This document shows, in pieces, positions 51,093 through 63,220 of a DNA stretch of 64,000 bases. Origin of the DNA: Streptomyces halstedii. GTDB taxonomy: Bacteria; Actinomycetota; Actinomycetes; Streptomycetales; Streptomycetaceae. The DNA is taken from the NCBI GenBank assembly GCA_000720535.1, contig JOAZ01000006.1:62001-126000 (forward strand), given 5' to 3'. The notes under the pieces are model-generated. The model was not told where the DNA came from, searched no databases, and saw only the letters and a program-made list of their open reading frames with translations. The position numbers and the translations under genes are program-made. The first letter of the stretch is position 1, and every line of letters begins with the position of its first letter.

Positions 51093-51526
51093 CCGCGACG
51101 ACCGACGAGAAGCTCAACTGGCTGCTGGAGGGCCTGCTGGACCGCACTCCCGGCGCCCGGCACGCCCTGGTCCTCTCCCGGGACGGCCTGAAGCTGTGCC
51201 GTACCCCCGAGCTCTCCGTCGACCAGGCCGACCAGCTCGCCGCGATCTCCGCCGGTATCCAGAGCCTGTCGCACGGGGCGTCCGTGGAGTTCGGCGACGG
51301 CAGCGGCGGCGTACGGTCGGCGATGGCCGAGTTCTACGGCGGGGTGCTGTTCATCGTCGAGGCGGGCGCGGGCGCCCATCTGGCGGTGGTCGCCGCGGAG
51401 GACTCCGACGTCGGCCTCGTCGGTCACAACATGAGCGAACTCGTCGAGCAGCTCGGCGAGCACCTGGTGGCCCCGCCGCGCGGCCCCGGCGCGGTGGCCC
51501 CGGCCACGGAAACCGCGGACGTATGA
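51089..51526 (+). CDS. cvnB: CvnB roadblock/LC7-domain protein
   Basis: This encodes 145 aa from ATG 51089, overlapping the cvnA stop (ATGA). The roadblock/LC7 fold is visible from LNWLLEGLLDRTPGARHALVLSRDGL to FYGGVLFIVEAGAGAHLAVVAAEDSDVGLVGHNM. In conservons this protein resembles MglB-type activators that bind the small GTPase CvnD. It is strictly linked to its neighbours. Confidence 0.93.
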   Translation: MTATTDEKLNWLLEGLLDRTPGARHALVLSRDGLKLCRTPELSVDQADQLAAISAGIQSLSHGASVEFGDGSGGVRSAMAEFYGGVLFIVEAGAGAHLAVVAAEDSDVGLVGHNMSELVEQLGEHLVAPPRGPGAVAPATETADV

Positions 51527-51894
51527 CGTCGGCGCCCCGGCCCCGCCCCGGACGCGACGACGCCCCGGACCGGCTCTACACCCTCACGGGAGGCCGCAGC
51601 CGGTCCGACTCGGACGTGTTCGACCTGGTCACCCTGGTCGTCGCCGAGTGCGATCCGGCGCCCGGGATGCAGTCGGAGCACGTCGCGATCCTGCGGATGT
51701 GCGCACGCCCCACCGCCCTCGTCGAGATCTCGGCCACCCTGAACCTGCCCGTCGGCATCGTCCGCATCATGCTGTGCGACCTGCTCGACACCGGCCGGAT
51801 CAGCGCCCGCCATCCCCGTACTGCCCGTGTCGCGGACCGGCTCCCCGACACCGACACCCTGGAACAGGTGCTCGTTGGACTCCGCAATCTCTGA
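51523..51894 (+). CDS. cvnC: CvnC, DUF742 protein
   Basis: This encodes 123 aa from ATG 51523, overlapping the cvnB stop. DUF742 is recognised by RLYTLTGGRSRSDSDVFDLVTLVV, the winged-helix-like RMCARPTALVEISATLNLPVGIVRIMLCDLLDTGRI and the C-terminal LEQVLVGLRNL. CvnC proteins connect the roadblock protein and the GTPase; a DNA-binding role is suggested by the fold but unproven. Confidence 0.92.
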   Translation: MTSAPRPRPGRDDAPDRLYTLTGGRSRSDSDVFDLVTLVVAECDPAPGMQSEHVAILRMCARPTALVEISATLNLPVGIVRIMLCDLLDTGRISARHPRTARVADRLPDTDTLEQVLVGLRNL

Positions 51895-52540
51895 CCGTGC
51901 CGCCCTACAGGCGACGGCCGACAACGGACTGAAGATCGTCGTGGTCGGCGGCTTCGGGGTCGGCAAGACCACCATGGTCCGTTCCGTGAGCGAGATACGT
52001 CCGCTCAACACGGAGGAGACCATGACCCGCGCGGGCGAGGACGTCGACGACCTCGGCGGTGTGCACTCCAAGACGTCCACCACGGTCGCCTTCGACTTCG
52101 GCCGCATCACGCTCGACGCGCGCTCGGTCCTGTACCTCTTCGGCGCCCCCGGCCAGGAACGCTTCTGGTTCCTGTGGGACCGCCTCTTCTCCGGCACCCT
52201 GGGCGCCGTCGTCCTCGTGGACACCCGGCGGCTCGCCGACTCCTGGTACGCGATCGACCGGCTGGAGCACCACGGCACGCCGTTCATCGTGGCGTGCAAC
52301 GACTTCGGCGGCCCGCTCCACACCGAGCAGCAGATACGGGAGGCGCTGGACCTCTCCCCGGACGTCCCGCTGGTCGAGTGCGACGCCCGGGACCGCTCCT
52401 CCAGCAAGTACGTCCTGATCACCCTGGTCGAACACCTCCACGCGCTGTCCGTCGCCCGCGCCGAGGGCGGCGGGGCGTCCGCCGCTTCGCTGGACGCTGA
52501 CCAGCCCCTGGCCGCCCTGACCCCGGAGCACAACCCGTGA
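51875..52540 (+). CDS. cvnD: CvnD small GTP-binding protein
   Basis: This encodes 221 aa from TTG 51875 inside the end of cvnC (20-bp overlap). The P loop VVGGFGVGKTTMVRS (G1) is intact, with LFGAPGQERFWFLWDRL as G3. The G4 motif is CNDFGG instead of NKxD, so guanine recognition may be altered. It is the Ras/MglA-like switch of the conservon. Confidence 0.92.
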   Translation: MDSAISDRAALQATADNGLKIVVVGGFGVGKTTMVRSVSEIRPLNTEETMTRAGEDVDDLGGVHSKTSTTVAFDFGRITLDARSVLYLFGAPGQERFWFLWDRLFSGTLGAVVLVDTRRLADSWYAIDRLEHHGTPFIVACNDFGGPLHTEQQIREALDLSPDVPLVECDARDRSSSKYVLITLVEHLHALSVARAEGGGASAASLDADQPLAALTPEHNP

Positions 52541-53768
52541 CCCAGTGCCCGCACGCGGCAGGTGCCGTCGACCTCTCCAGCCCCCGGTTCCAGGCCGACC
52601 CCGCCGAGCTGTACCGGGCGATCAGACGCGACCACGGAGCGGTCGCGCCGATCGTCCTGCCCGGTGGCGTCCCCGCCTGGCTCGTCGTCGGCTACCGCGA
52701 ACTGCACCAGCTCACCAGCGATCCGGCGCTCTTCAGCCGCGACTCGCACCTGTGGAACCAGTGGCCCGACATCCCCGACGACTGGCCGCTGATGCCCATG
52801 ATCAGCCGGGACCAGCCGTCGATCCTCTACACCGTCGGTGAACGGCACAGCCGCCGCTCGGCCGTGATCAGCGGTGCGCTGGAGGCCGAGGACCCCTTCG
52901 CGCTCAAGCAGCACACCGAGGCGTTCGCCGACGAGCTGATCGACGCGTTCTGCACGACCGGCGCCACCGACCTCGTCGCCTCGTACGCGATGATGCTGCC
53001 CGTCCGCGTGCTGGCGAAGCTCTTCGGGTTCGACAACGACAAGGGCCCCGCCCTCGTCACCGCGATGAACGACATGATCAACGGCGGCCCGGACGCCCTC
53101 GCGGGCCAGCGCCACATCGCCACCTCCGTGTTCCAGCTGCTGGCCGAGCGGCGGGCCGACCCCGGCGACGACGTGGCCAGCCGCATGCTCGCCAACACCT
53201 CCGGTTTCACCGACGAGGAGGTCGCCCGCGACCTGATGGTCATGATGGCCGCCGGGCACCAGCCGACGGCCGACTGGATCGGGAACTCGCTGCGCCTCAT
53301 GCTCACCGACGACCGGTTCACCGCCTCGCTCTCCGGCGGCCGGCACAGCGTCGCCGAGGCCATGAACGAGGTGCTCTGGGAGGACACCCCCTCCCAGAAC
53401 ATCGCCGGCCGCTGGGCCACCCGCGACACCCATCTCGGCGGCTGCCACATCAAGGCCGGCGACCTCCTCGTGCTCAGCCTCGCCGGGGCCAACTCCGATC
53501 CGCGGGTACGCACCGACGGCACGGTCCTCACCGGCGGCAACAACGCCTTCTTCTCCTTCGGGCACGGCGACCACCGCTGTCCCTTCCCCGCGCAGGAGAT
53601 CGCCGAGACCGTCGCCCGTACGGCGATCGAGGTCATCCTCGACCGGCTGCCGGACGTGGACCTCGCCGTCCCCGCCGAACAGCTCACCCGGCGGCCCTCC
53701 CCGTGGCTGCGCGGTCTGAAGGACCTGCCGGTGCACTTCACTCCCACCCCCGCCCTTGGAGGCCAGAG

Positions 53769-53772
<4 letters not shown>
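52537..53772 (+). CDS. Cytochrome P450 of the conservon, CYP157-like, lacking EXXR
   Basis: This encodes 411 aa from GTG 52537, overlapping the cvnD stop. The heme ligand is kept in FSFGHGDHRCPFP, but the glycine normally two after Cys is Phe. The K-helix EXXR is missing (NEVLWEDTPSQN), and the I-helix reads AAGHQPTADW instead of AGxETT. These losses match the CYP157 family, which has been described as lacking EXXR, and which is paired with CYP154 genes in conservons. It may be a non-catalytic or unusual heme protein working with the next P450. Confidence 0.92.
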
Positions 53773-56254
<2,482 letters not shown>

Positions 56255-56272
56255 CGGCGACCGCACGTCCGG

Positions 56273-56303
56273 ACGGCCCCGCACACCCCGTGTGCGGGGC
56301 CGT
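56273..56303 (+). terminator. Perfect terminator hairpin of serC
   Basis: ACGGCCCCGCACAC (56273-56286) pairs over 14 bp with 56290-56303 across a 3-nt loop, 19 bp after the serC stop. Confidence 0.85.
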
Positions 56304-56390
56304 TCCGCGTACGGCCCGTCAGCGCCGGCGCGTACGGGTCCTCGGCCCCGGCGGGTACGGCCTGTCAGTGCCGGTCACTACGCTCCGGGC

Positions 56391-56885
56391 ATGACGACAG
56401 CCGTGCCGTACACCGGCACCGAGAAGGAATCCCTGCACGCGAGCCTCGACCGCCACCGGGACGTGGTCCTGTGGAAGCTGGACGGGCTGGACGACGAGCG
56501 CCTGCGCCGCCCCATGACCCCCACGGGCACGAACCTGCTGGGCCTGGTCAAGCATCTGGCCACCGTCGAATACGGCTGGTTCTGCACCACGTTCGGACGG
56601 GAGGCGGAGGACTTCTGGTTCGACCCGTACACCCAGGACATGACGATCGCCCCGGACGAGACGACCGAGCAGATCCTCGCCTTCTACGCACGGGCCCGCG
56701 CCGCCGCCGACCGGGCGATCGAGGAGACCGGTCTGGACGACACCGGCACGTCGTGGAACGGCACCACGGTGTCGATGCGCTGGGTGCTCATCCACATGCT
56801 GGAGGACGTCCTGCGGCACGCCGGTCACATGGACATCGTCCGGGAGCTGATCGACGGCTCCACCGGGTCTCACCCGGCTTCCTGA
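56391..56885 (+). CDS. DinB-family (DUF664) four-helix metal-binding protein
   Basis: This encodes 164 aa from ATG 56391. LHASLDRHRDVVLWKLDGLDDERLRRPMTPTGTNLLGLVKHLATVEYGWF is the family start, with a histidine in the LVKHL motif, and the end has MRWVLIHMLEDVLRHAGHMDIVREL, giving the other histidines of a DinB metal triad. These proteins often act as thiol transferases with mycothiol. The gene is convergent with, and overlaps by 16 bp, the DUF4259 gene. Confidence 0.87.
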   Translation: MTTAVPYTGTEKESLHASLDRHRDVVLWKLDGLDDERLRRPMTPTGTNLLGLVKHLATVEYGWFCTTFGREAEDFWFDPYTQDMTIAPDETTEQILAFYARARAAADRAIEETGLDDTGTSWNGTTVSMRWVLIHMLEDVLRHAGHMDIVRELIDGSTGSHPAS

Positions 56886-57295
56886 CCCCCCGTCGCCAAG
56901 CTCGCGCGCAGGGACCGGACGCCGGAGCTCCACTCCTCGCCCTCGCCCACGTCCGCCCACAACTCCAGCAGTTCGGACGCGTCGGCGACCACCCGGTCCA
57001 GTGCCCGCACGGCCAGCTCCCGCAACTCCGGGGCGAGCGGGGGCATCGGTTCGTCCGGGGCGTACGCCGAGTCCACCGGGGTCCCGCCGGGGCACTGGGC
57101 GGCGAGCAGGGCGGCGGCGGCCACCGCCACCACCCCGTCGTAGGCGTCGAGGTACTCCCCCGCCCCGGTGCCGGCGGTCACGGCCAGCGCCTCCTTGACG
57201 ACGGCCTCCCGCTCGGCGGGCGGCGCGTCGTCCAGCCGTCCCGCGAAGTCCGCGGCGGTGTCACTGTCGAAATGGCCCATCCCCCAGGTCCCCAT
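56870..57295 (-). CDS. DUF4259-family protein
   Basis: This encodes 141 aa from ATG 57295, with GAGGGGG upstream. The opening MGTWGMGHFDSDTAADFAGRL matches the DUF4259 family start, and a helix ELLELWADVGEGEEW ends it. It is small, soluble and acidic. The function is unknown. Its end overlaps the DinB gene on the other strand. Confidence 0.8.
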   Translation of the reverse strand: MGTWGMGHFDSDTAADFAGRLDDAPPAEREAVVKEALAVTAGTGAGEYLDAYDGVVAVAAAALLAAQCPGGTPVDSAYAPDEPMPPLAPELRELAVRALDRVVADASELLELWADVGEGEEWSSGVRSLRASLATGGQEAG

Positions 57296-57446
57296 GGAAC
57301 CCCCTCCTCAGTCGGTGACCCCATCCTGCCGCCCACCACTGACAATCGGCCCGCAGTCGGGTTCCGGGGGCCACGGGGCGCGGCACCGTGCGGAGCTGGG
57401 GGGCACACGGCGAGGGGGCACGCGGCGAGGGAGCACACAGCGGGGG

Positions 57447-58112
57447 TTACGCGGCGGGCGGCTTCCGGGCGATCAGGAACGCCTGCGGCGTCTTCTCCGG
57501 GAAGGCGCTCCCGGTGTCCCTCTCGCGCACCATCCGGGCCCGCGGCTCCAGCCCGGCGTCCCGGAGCACCTCCTCCACCCGCTCGGGCCGGCGGCGCCGG
57601 AAGTCGAGCGCGATGTCCCGGCCGAAGCCCTCCGTGAGGTGGAGGGTCTCCTCACCGGCCTGGAATCCCAGCAGGAGGTGCCCACCCGGCGCCAGCACCC
57701 GGTGGAACTCTCCGAACGCCACGGGGAGTTGGTCGTCCGGCACATGGATCGTGGAGTACCAGGCGAGCAGCCCGCCCAGTGAGCCGTCCGGCAGGTCGAG
57801 GGCGAGCATCGACCCCTCCTCGAACCGCAGTCCGGGGTGGTGCGCCCGCGCCTCGGCCAGCATGCCCGGCGACAGGTCGATGCCGAACACGTCGGCGCCC
57901 AGCGCGTGCAGGTGTCCCGTGACCCGCCCCGTTCCGCAGCCGACGTCGGCCACCGGCCCGCCGCCGCCCGCCGCCACGAGTTCGGCGAAGCCGGTCAGCA
58001 TCGCCCGGTCGAGGGGCTTGGCGGCCAGTTCGTCCCGGAACCGGGTGGCGTAGTCGGAGGCGAGGGCGTCGTAGGAGGCCCGGGTGGTGTGGAGGAAGTC
58101 GGATGAGGTCAC
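57447..58112 (-). CDS. Class I SAM-dependent methyltransferase
   Basis: This encodes 221 aa from ATG 58112, overlapping the stop of the phosphatase gene by 4 bp. The SAM motif VADVGCGTGRVTGHLHALGADVFGIDLSPGML (motif I and post I) is intact, and FHRVLAPGGHLLLGF is motif IV/V. The fold is UbiE/ArsM-like. The target molecule is unknown. Translational coupling to the GAF-SpoIIE gene suggests a shared role, perhaps in signalling. Confidence 0.88.
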   Translation of the reverse strand: MTSSDFLHTTRASYDALASDYATRFRDELAAKPLDRAMLTGFAELVAAGGGGPVADVGCGTGRVTGHLHALGADVFGIDLSPGMLAEARAHHPGLRFEEGSMLALDLPDGSLGGLLAWYSTIHVPDDQLPVAFGEFHRVLAPGGHLLLGFQAGEETLHLTEGFGRDIALDFRRRRPERVEEVLRDAGLEPRARMVRERDTGSAFPEKTPQAFLIARKPPAA

Positions 58113-59935
58113 AGCCGGGCACTGTAGTGGCGCCCGGGTGGCCGCGGTACCGGATTCTCCGGGGGCCCGGTGACGCGGAGCGCGAGCACGGCCACGTCGT
58201 CGGAGCGCGGGAAGCCCTCCAGGCTGCGCGACAGCACCTCCAGGAACTGCGGCAGGGAGCCGTCCCCGTACGTGGACAGCAGGGACACCGCCTGTGCGAT
58301 GCCGTCGTCGATGTCACTGTCGCGGTGCTCGACCAGCCCGTCGGTGTAGAGCATCAGCACACTGTCCTGCGGGAGTTCGCGTACGTGGTCCCGGCGCGAG
58401 AGCCCGGCCGGGGAGCCGAGCAGAAGCAGGTCGTGTTCCTCCAGGACCGACACGCGCCCGCCGGGCAGCCGGAGCAGGGGCGGGGTGTGGCCGGCGTTGG
58501 ACCAGGTCAGCCGCCAGCGGTCGCCGAGCGGATCCAGACGGGCGTGCACGGCCGTGCCGCCGGGGCCCAGGGGGAGGACGGCGAAGGTGCTGTCGACGGC
58601 GGCCAGGGCGGCGGCGGGCGAGTGCCCGGGGTCCCCGAGGGTGGCCTGGCGCAGCATGCTGCGGACCTGGCCCATGACCGCGGCGGCCCCGATGTCGTGG
58701 CCGATGATGTCTCCGATGGACAGGATCAGCGCGGGCTGCCGCACGCCCGTCCCGCACGGTTCTGTCGTCCCGCCCGGTTCCGTCGTCCCGCACGCTCCGG
58801 CCGGGACGGGGTAGGCGTCGTACCAGTCCCCGCCGACCATGTCCTGGTCGGCGGCGGGCAGGTAGAGCGCGGCCATCTCCAGGCCCGGTACGGCGGGCAG
58901 GGCGGTGAGCATGGCCGACTGCAACTGTTCGGCGGTACTGAGCCGGTTCTCCACGAAGAGCGTGCGCTCCACGGCCTGGCTGACGTATCCGGCCACGGCG
59001 GTGAAGAACGCCTCCTCGGTGACCGTCAGGACGTGGGCGTCGACCCAGCACCACATCAGCACCCCGCGACCGCGCGCCAGCGGGACGCACAGGACGGAGC
59101 TGAGGCCCAGCGAGTCGAACCCGTGCCCGGCCTCGGGCCCATACCCGTCGGCGAGCGCGGCCCGGTCGGGGACGAAGACGGTGCGCTGCTCCCGCATCGC
59201 CTGGGCGCTGGGGAAGTCCGCGTCCCGCTCCAGGTGGTCGACGGCGCCCTCCTCGGGCCGCGCGTCGTCCGGGTGGGCCACCCGGGACAGCCCTCGCTCG
59301 TCGGCGAGCAGCAGGGTCACGTAGGAGGGTTCGACGGGACCGCCGAAGAGACGGTGCAGCCTGCGGACCAGGTCCGAGAGCTCACGGGAGCGGGCCAGCT
59401 CGACCGAGGCGCGCAGCAGGACGTCGGCCTGGTCCCGGTCGCGACGGATCTGCTGGGTGGCGATCCGCAGGCGCAGCTCGACCGAACAGGCTTCGGCGAG
59501 GTCCCGGAGGTCCCGCAGCTCGTCCTCGGCCCACTTCCGGGGCTCGTGGTCGATGGCGCAGAGCGAGCCGAGGACGTGGCCGTCCGCGTCGGTCAGCGGC
59601 ATCCCGGCGTACGCGATGACCCGCAGGTCGGGGATGGCGAGGCTGGCGCAGGTGAGCCGGTACAGCCGTGAGTCGTCGAGGACCAGCGGTTCGCCGCTCG
59701 CCACGACGTGCTGGCAGAACGAGTGGCTCAGGGGCGTCTCGCGCTGTCCCGCCCAGGGCTCTTCCAGCCCTGTCATGCCGGGGAAGACCTGGCGGTCGGC
59801 CTCCAGCAGCGACACCAGCGAGACGGGGACGCGAACGAGCCGGGCGACCAGCCGGGCGAAGCGGTCCATGCCGGGATCGGCCGCCGCGGTGAGCCCCGCG
59901 AGCCGCAGGGCCTCCAGCCTCCCCAGTTCGTCCAC
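58109..59935 (-). CDS. GAF-GAF-SpoIIE (PP2C) phosphatase
   Basis: This encodes 608 aa from GTG 59935 with AAGGA upstream; the frame to 60007 adds only an Arg-rich lead. The first GAF domain (about 20-165) contains PVSLVSLLEADRQVFPG and TPLSHSFCQHVVASGEPLVLDD. A second GAF follows (about 195-340). The PPM/SpoIIE phosphatase domain (about 370-590) has QDMVGGDWYDAYPV, LSIGDIIGHDIGAAAVMGQ and PRSDDVAVLALRV, giving the metal-binding acids. It would dephosphorylate a STAS antagonist in partner switching, with the GAF domains sensing a signal. Confidence 0.93.
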   Translation of the reverse strand: MDELGRLEALRLAGLTAAADPGMDRFARLVARLVRVPVSLVSLLEADRQVFPGMTGLEEPWAGQRETPLSHSFCQHVVASGEPLVLDDSRLYRLTCASLAIPDLRVIAYAGMPLTDADGHVLGSLCAIDHEPRKWAEDELRDLRDLAEACSVELRLRIATQQIRRDRDQADVLLRASVELARSRELSDLVRRLHRLFGGPVEPSYVTLLLADERGLSRVAHPDDARPEEGAVDHLERDADFPSAQAMREQRTVFVPDRAALADGYGPEAGHGFDSLGLSSVLCVPLARGRGVLMWCWVDAHVLTVTEEAFFTAVAGYVSQAVERTLFVENRLSTAEQLQSAMLTALPAVPGLEMAALYLPAADQDMVGGDWYDAYPVPAGACGTTEPGGTTEPCGTGVRQPALILSIGDIIGHDIGAAAVMGQVRSMLRQATLGDPGHSPAAALAAVDSTFAVLPLGPGGTAVHARLDPLGDRWRLTWSNAGHTPPLLRLPGGRVSVLEEHDLLLLGSPAGLSRRDHVRELPQDSVLMLYTDGLVEHRDSDIDDGIAQAVSLLSTYGDGSLPQFLEVLSRSLEGFPRSDDVAVLALRVTGPPENPVPRPPGRHYSARL

Positions 59936-60050
59936 GGAAGGTCCTTCGTCGATCGTTCGGCGGGAGTCACGTCCTCCACGCACGCCCCCTCCCGTGCCGC
60001 ACCTCACTCGTCACGGCACAGGCATGCACATAACGAAGATAGAGGACATT

Positions 60051-60602
60051 TCAGTCCCTGTCGTGGCCGGTGTCCGCGCTCCACGGCGCATCCCTCCGCC
60101 ACCGCACCTCCCCGTCCTCCCACTCCGGGGTCGCCTCAAGACCCGCGGCGGCGGCCACGACGGCGGAGGCCGCGTGACCGGGATGGATGTGGGCGACGAC
60201 CGTACGGATCCCCTCCCCGCCCGGCGGGCGGCCCAGCAGGTGCCGCACCAGGCCCGTCGCGGCCTCCTTGGCGTATCCCCGGCCCTGCCACCCGGCGCCC
60301 ACCACCCAGGCCACTTCCGCCCGCCCCTCCCGTACGGTCGCCTGCACGTAGCCGGCCAGGCAGCCTTCGGCGCGGACCCGGAGCACCCAGTTCCACCACC
60401 GCTCGGCCGGATCGGGCGAACCGGCGGTCTGCCGCTCGTAGCGGGCCCGGAGGGCGCCCGCGTCCTCCGGGCCGCCTCCGGTGTACGTGTAGAGGACATG
60501 GTCAGCGAGGACGGCGGCCATCTCGTCCGCGTGCGCGGGGTCGAGCGGTACGGCGTCGAGGCGGCCGGTCGCGAAGGGCCGTGGCCCGGCGGGCGTCGTC
60601 AT
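60051..60602 (-). CDS. GNAT-family N-acetyltransferase
   Basis: This encodes 183 aa from ATG 60602. The acetyl-CoA motif A is VVGAGWQGRGYAKEAATGLVRHLLG (Q-x2-G-x-G/A type), preceded by WVLRVRAEGCLAGYVQATV. It resembles RimJ/RimL-type acetyltransferases that modify amino groups of small molecules or protein N-termini. The substrate is not deducible. Confidence 0.88.
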   Translation of the reverse strand: MTTPAGPRPFATGRLDAVPLDPAHADEMAAVLADHVLYTYTGGGPEDAGALRARYERQTAGSPDPAERWWNWVLRVRAEGCLAGYVQATVREGRAEVAWVVGAGWQGRGYAKEAATGLVRHLLGRPPGGEGIRTVVAHIHPGHAASAVVAAAAGLEATPEWEDGEVRWRRDAPWSADTGHDRD

Positions 60603-60727
60603 GGACGGCGACCTTACGCCGGTCCCGGGCTCCGCCCGCCGTGGCCCTCGGCACCCGAAGGCTTGGCCGAGGGCCGAACGCGGACCGGCCGAGGACCGGC
60701 CGAGCGGGTCACCCTCTTTCGTGCACC

Positions 60728-61138
60728 ATGGGACATATGGAGACGATCCGTGAGCTAGAGCCTTTTGTGAAGCAGTACACCGTCCTGCTCAGCAGCCGCA
60801 GGCCGGACGGATCCGCTGCCCGTACCCCCGTCAGCATCGCCGTCGAGGGCGATCACGCGTACATCCGTACGTTCTCCTCGGCCTGGAAGGTCGACAGGAT
60901 GCGCAACCACCCCGTGGTGGAGATCGCTCCCTGCACCGTGCGGGGCGCGCCGACCGGGCCGCCGGTGAAGGCCTGGGCGCGGCTCCTGCCACAGGAGTCG
61001 AAGGAGAACACGCATGCCGCCCGGACGCTGTCCCGGAAGTACCCGGCGCTCCAGGGCGTGGCCGTGCCCCTCGCCCACCGGCTGAAGCGCGACCGGACGC
61101 TGCACTACGAGCTGCGGCCCTTCACCGACGAGAGCTGA
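60728..61138 (+). CDS. PPOX-class F420-dependent oxidoreductase
   Basis: This encodes 136 aa from ATG 60728 (ATG 60737 is possible). MGHMETIRELEPFVKQYTVL starts the split barrel, RTPVSIAVEGDHAYIRTFSSAWKVDRMRNHPVVEIAPCTVRG binds the flavin, and LHYELRPF ends it. This family, often annotated as F420-dependent, reduces an unknown substrate with the deazaflavin F420. It is convergent with the secreted propeller gene. Confidence 0.88.
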   Translation: MGHMETIRELEPFVKQYTVLLSSRRPDGSAARTPVSIAVEGDHAYIRTFSSAWKVDRMRNHPVVEIAPCTVRGAPTGPPVKAWARLLPQESKENTHAARTLSRKYPALQGVAVPLAHRLKRDRTLHYELRPFTDES

Positions 61139-61191
61139 GCGGTGCGGGGGCCGACCGCCGGGTCCGAGGCCGGGTCCGGCCACCGGTCCGG

Positions 61192-61208
61192 CCGGGGCCC
61201 GGCCCCGG
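61192..61208. terminator. GC hairpin between convergent genes
   Basis: CCGGGGC (61192-61198) and GCCCCGG (61202-61208) form a 7-bp stem with a 3-nt loop, just before the stop codon at 61211 on the other strand. Confidence 0.5.
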
Positions 61209-61210
61209 TC

Positions 61211-62221
61211 TCACCCGCGCCGCTTCCGGAAGCCGAAGACGGCCAGGGCGATGACGGCGAGCAGCACCGCGCCCCCGGTCACCGTGCCCTTCTCGGCAGC
61301 GTCTCCGTCCCCGTCCTCCCCGCTCCCCGTGCCCGAGGCCGTCCCGGAGGGCGCGGTGCCCTCCTTCTTCCCGTCCTTCCCGGCGTACCCGTCCTCGGCC
61401 TTGGCCTCCACCCGGACCACGCGGCTGTTCTTCCCCTCGGAGCCGAACATCATGGCCGAGCCGTCCGCCGTGTAGGTCACCGACTCCGACTGCCTCTGGA
61501 ACGGCACGACCACCGCGTGGTCCGCGCCGAGCCGGCCGTTCTCGAACGCGTAGCCCCGGGCGCTGAAGTAGGAGCGCAGCACCAGGTGCCGGCCGTCCGG
61601 GGAGAACGCCCCGTCCGTCACCCACGGCACCTCACCCACCCGCCGGAAGACGTTGTTCCGTCCGGTGGCCAGTTCCTCGGGGCCCTCGTAGAGCCCGCCT
61701 CCGTCCTCCTTCTTGGAGGCGATGTAGACCCGGCCGGTCTTCGGATGGACCATCAGCGCCTCGGCGTTGCGGGGCCCGTCGGCGTACGTCACGTCGAACT
61801 GGGTGGCCTGCACGGTGGCGTCTGCGAGCCGCTTGGGTTCGGGGAAGCGGTAGATCCACACGTGGTCCCAGGAACCGTCGAGGTTGTCACCGATGTCCCC
61901 GACGTACAGGTTCCCGTCCGGCCCGAGCGAGATCGCCTCCACGTCGCGGGGTTCACCGATCCCCCGCATGGTGATCGTCGCCACCGTCTCGCCGGTCCGT
62001 GAGTCCACCGCGAAGACGAAGGGCCCGTCGTCGCTGTCGTTGTGCGTCCAGTAGACGCCGGGGTGGATACGGCTCGCGGCGAGACCGCTGGACTCGGTGA
62101 TCCGGGGATCCTTGATCGTGAAGTTCTGGTCGGCCTTGCCGTCGTCCGCCACGGCGGGCGCCGCCCCCACGCACAGCAGAAGGGCGGCAGCGGCGGCGGA
62201 GAGGGGCAGCGACGGTCTCAT
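61211..62221 (-). CDS. Secreted, membrane-anchored beta-propeller protein
   Basis: This encodes 336 aa from ATG 62221. Residues 1-26 are a signal peptide ending AAPAVADD. The body has propeller-like blades with asparagine and aspartate turns (GLAASRIHPGVYWTHNDSDDGPFVFAVDSRTGETVATI, and later DGNLYVGDIGDNLDGSWDHVWIYRFPEPK). It ends with a Gly/Glu-rich linker and a C-terminal helix GTVTGGAVLLAVIALAVFGFRKRRG, typical of a stalk-and-anchor. The role outside the cell is unknown. It is divergent from the SGNH hydrolase. Confidence 0.82.
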   Translation of the reverse strand: MRPSLPLSAAAAALLLCVGAAPAVADDGKADQNFTIKDPRITESSGLAASRIHPGVYWTHNDSDDGPFVFAVDSRTGETVATITMRGIGEPRDVEAISLGPDGNLYVGDIGDNLDGSWDHVWIYRFPEPKRLADATVQATQFDVTYADGPRNAEALMVHPKTGRVYIASKKEDGGGLYEGPEELATGRNNVFRRVGEVPWVTDGAFSPDGRHLVLRSYFSARGYAFENGRLGADHAVVVPFQRQSESVTYTADGSAMMFGSEGKNSRVVRVEAKAEDGYAGKDGKKEGTAPSGTASGTGSGEDGDGDAAEKGTVTGGAVLLAVIALAVFGFRKRRG

Positions 62222-62279
62222 GCCACAAGTGTCCACTGTCACGTACCGGCGCGTAGCGGCGATCGGCCATGATGTGGCC

Positions 62280-62978
62280 ATGCGTTTTCTCTTCGTCGGT
62301 GACAGCATGACCGTGGGCAGCGCCGGCGACTTCACCTGGCGCTACCGCATGTGGCAGCACCTCGAAGCGACGCTCGGCGAGGGCGGTTACGCGATCACCG
62401 GCCCGCGCACCGAGCTGTACGACACCAAGGCGGGCGCCCCGCTCTCCCACGCGTACGGCGATCCGTCCTTCCCCGCCCACGCCCGCCGGCACCTGGCGGG
62501 ATGGGGCGAGGGCTGGCTGCACATGGCCCCGGTCGTCGCGGACGCGGTCACCGCGGCCCGCGCGGACGTACTGCTGGTCTCACTCGGCCTGATAGACCTC
62601 GGCTTCTACACGGACAGCGGCCAGACCGCCCTGAACGTACGGGAGTTCATCACCGCGGCGCGCACGGCGAACCCAGCTGTCCGGATGGTCCTGCTGCCCG
62701 TGATACCGAACATACGGGCGGAGTCCGACGCCCCCTTCGCCGCCGAGTGCGACCGCTTCAACACCCTCCTCGCGAAGGCGGTGGCCGACTTGGACACCGG
62801 GCCGTCCCCGCTGCTGCTGGCCTCCCGCCCGCAGGGATACGACATCCACACGGACACCTACGACGGCACCCACCCGGGCCCCAGCGGTGAACACCGCCTG
62901 GCCGCCGCGTTCGCCGACGCCATGCACCAGGCGTGGGGCGTCGGCGGCCCGTACGCGGGAGCCCTGGCCACGGTCTGA
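62280..62978 (+). CDS. SGNH/GDSL hydrolase
   Basis: This encodes 232 aa from ATG 62280. Block I FLFVGDSMTVGSAGDFTWRYRMW carries the nucleophile serine. VSLGLIDLGF and the C-terminal YDGTHPGPSGEHRLA give the Asp-x-x-His pair. There is no signal peptide. It would hydrolyse an ester or acetyl group on an unidentified substrate. It is divergent from the propeller gene with 58 bp between. Confidence 0.87.
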   Translation: MRFLFVGDSMTVGSAGDFTWRYRMWQHLEATLGEGGYAITGPRTELYDTKAGAPLSHAYGDPSFPAHARRHLAGWGEGWLHMAPVVADAVTAARADVLLVSLGLIDLGFYTDSGQTALNVREFITAARTANPAVRMVLLPVIPNIRAESDAPFAAECDRFNTLLAKAVADLDTGPSPLLLASRPQGYDIHTDTYDGTHPGPSGEHRLAAAFADAMHQAWGVGGPYAGALATV

Positions 62979-63220
62979 GGCGCGTCGCCCCCTCGCCAAG
63001 TCGGCGTCCTGGCGGCGCGCTTCCCGGCCCCGAGGCGGCTCACGGCCGGGGGCAGCGGAACCATACCGCCACCCCCGGCGTCGTCCTCCACGGGAGGCCG
63101 CCCGCACGGAAGCGGACTCCGGCGCCTTGGCCGTACGCGGGAGCGGGGCACGGTCGCCGTACAGGCACGATCGCCGCACGGGGCACGACGGCGCGGACAG
63201 GACAGGACACGGGGCACGGC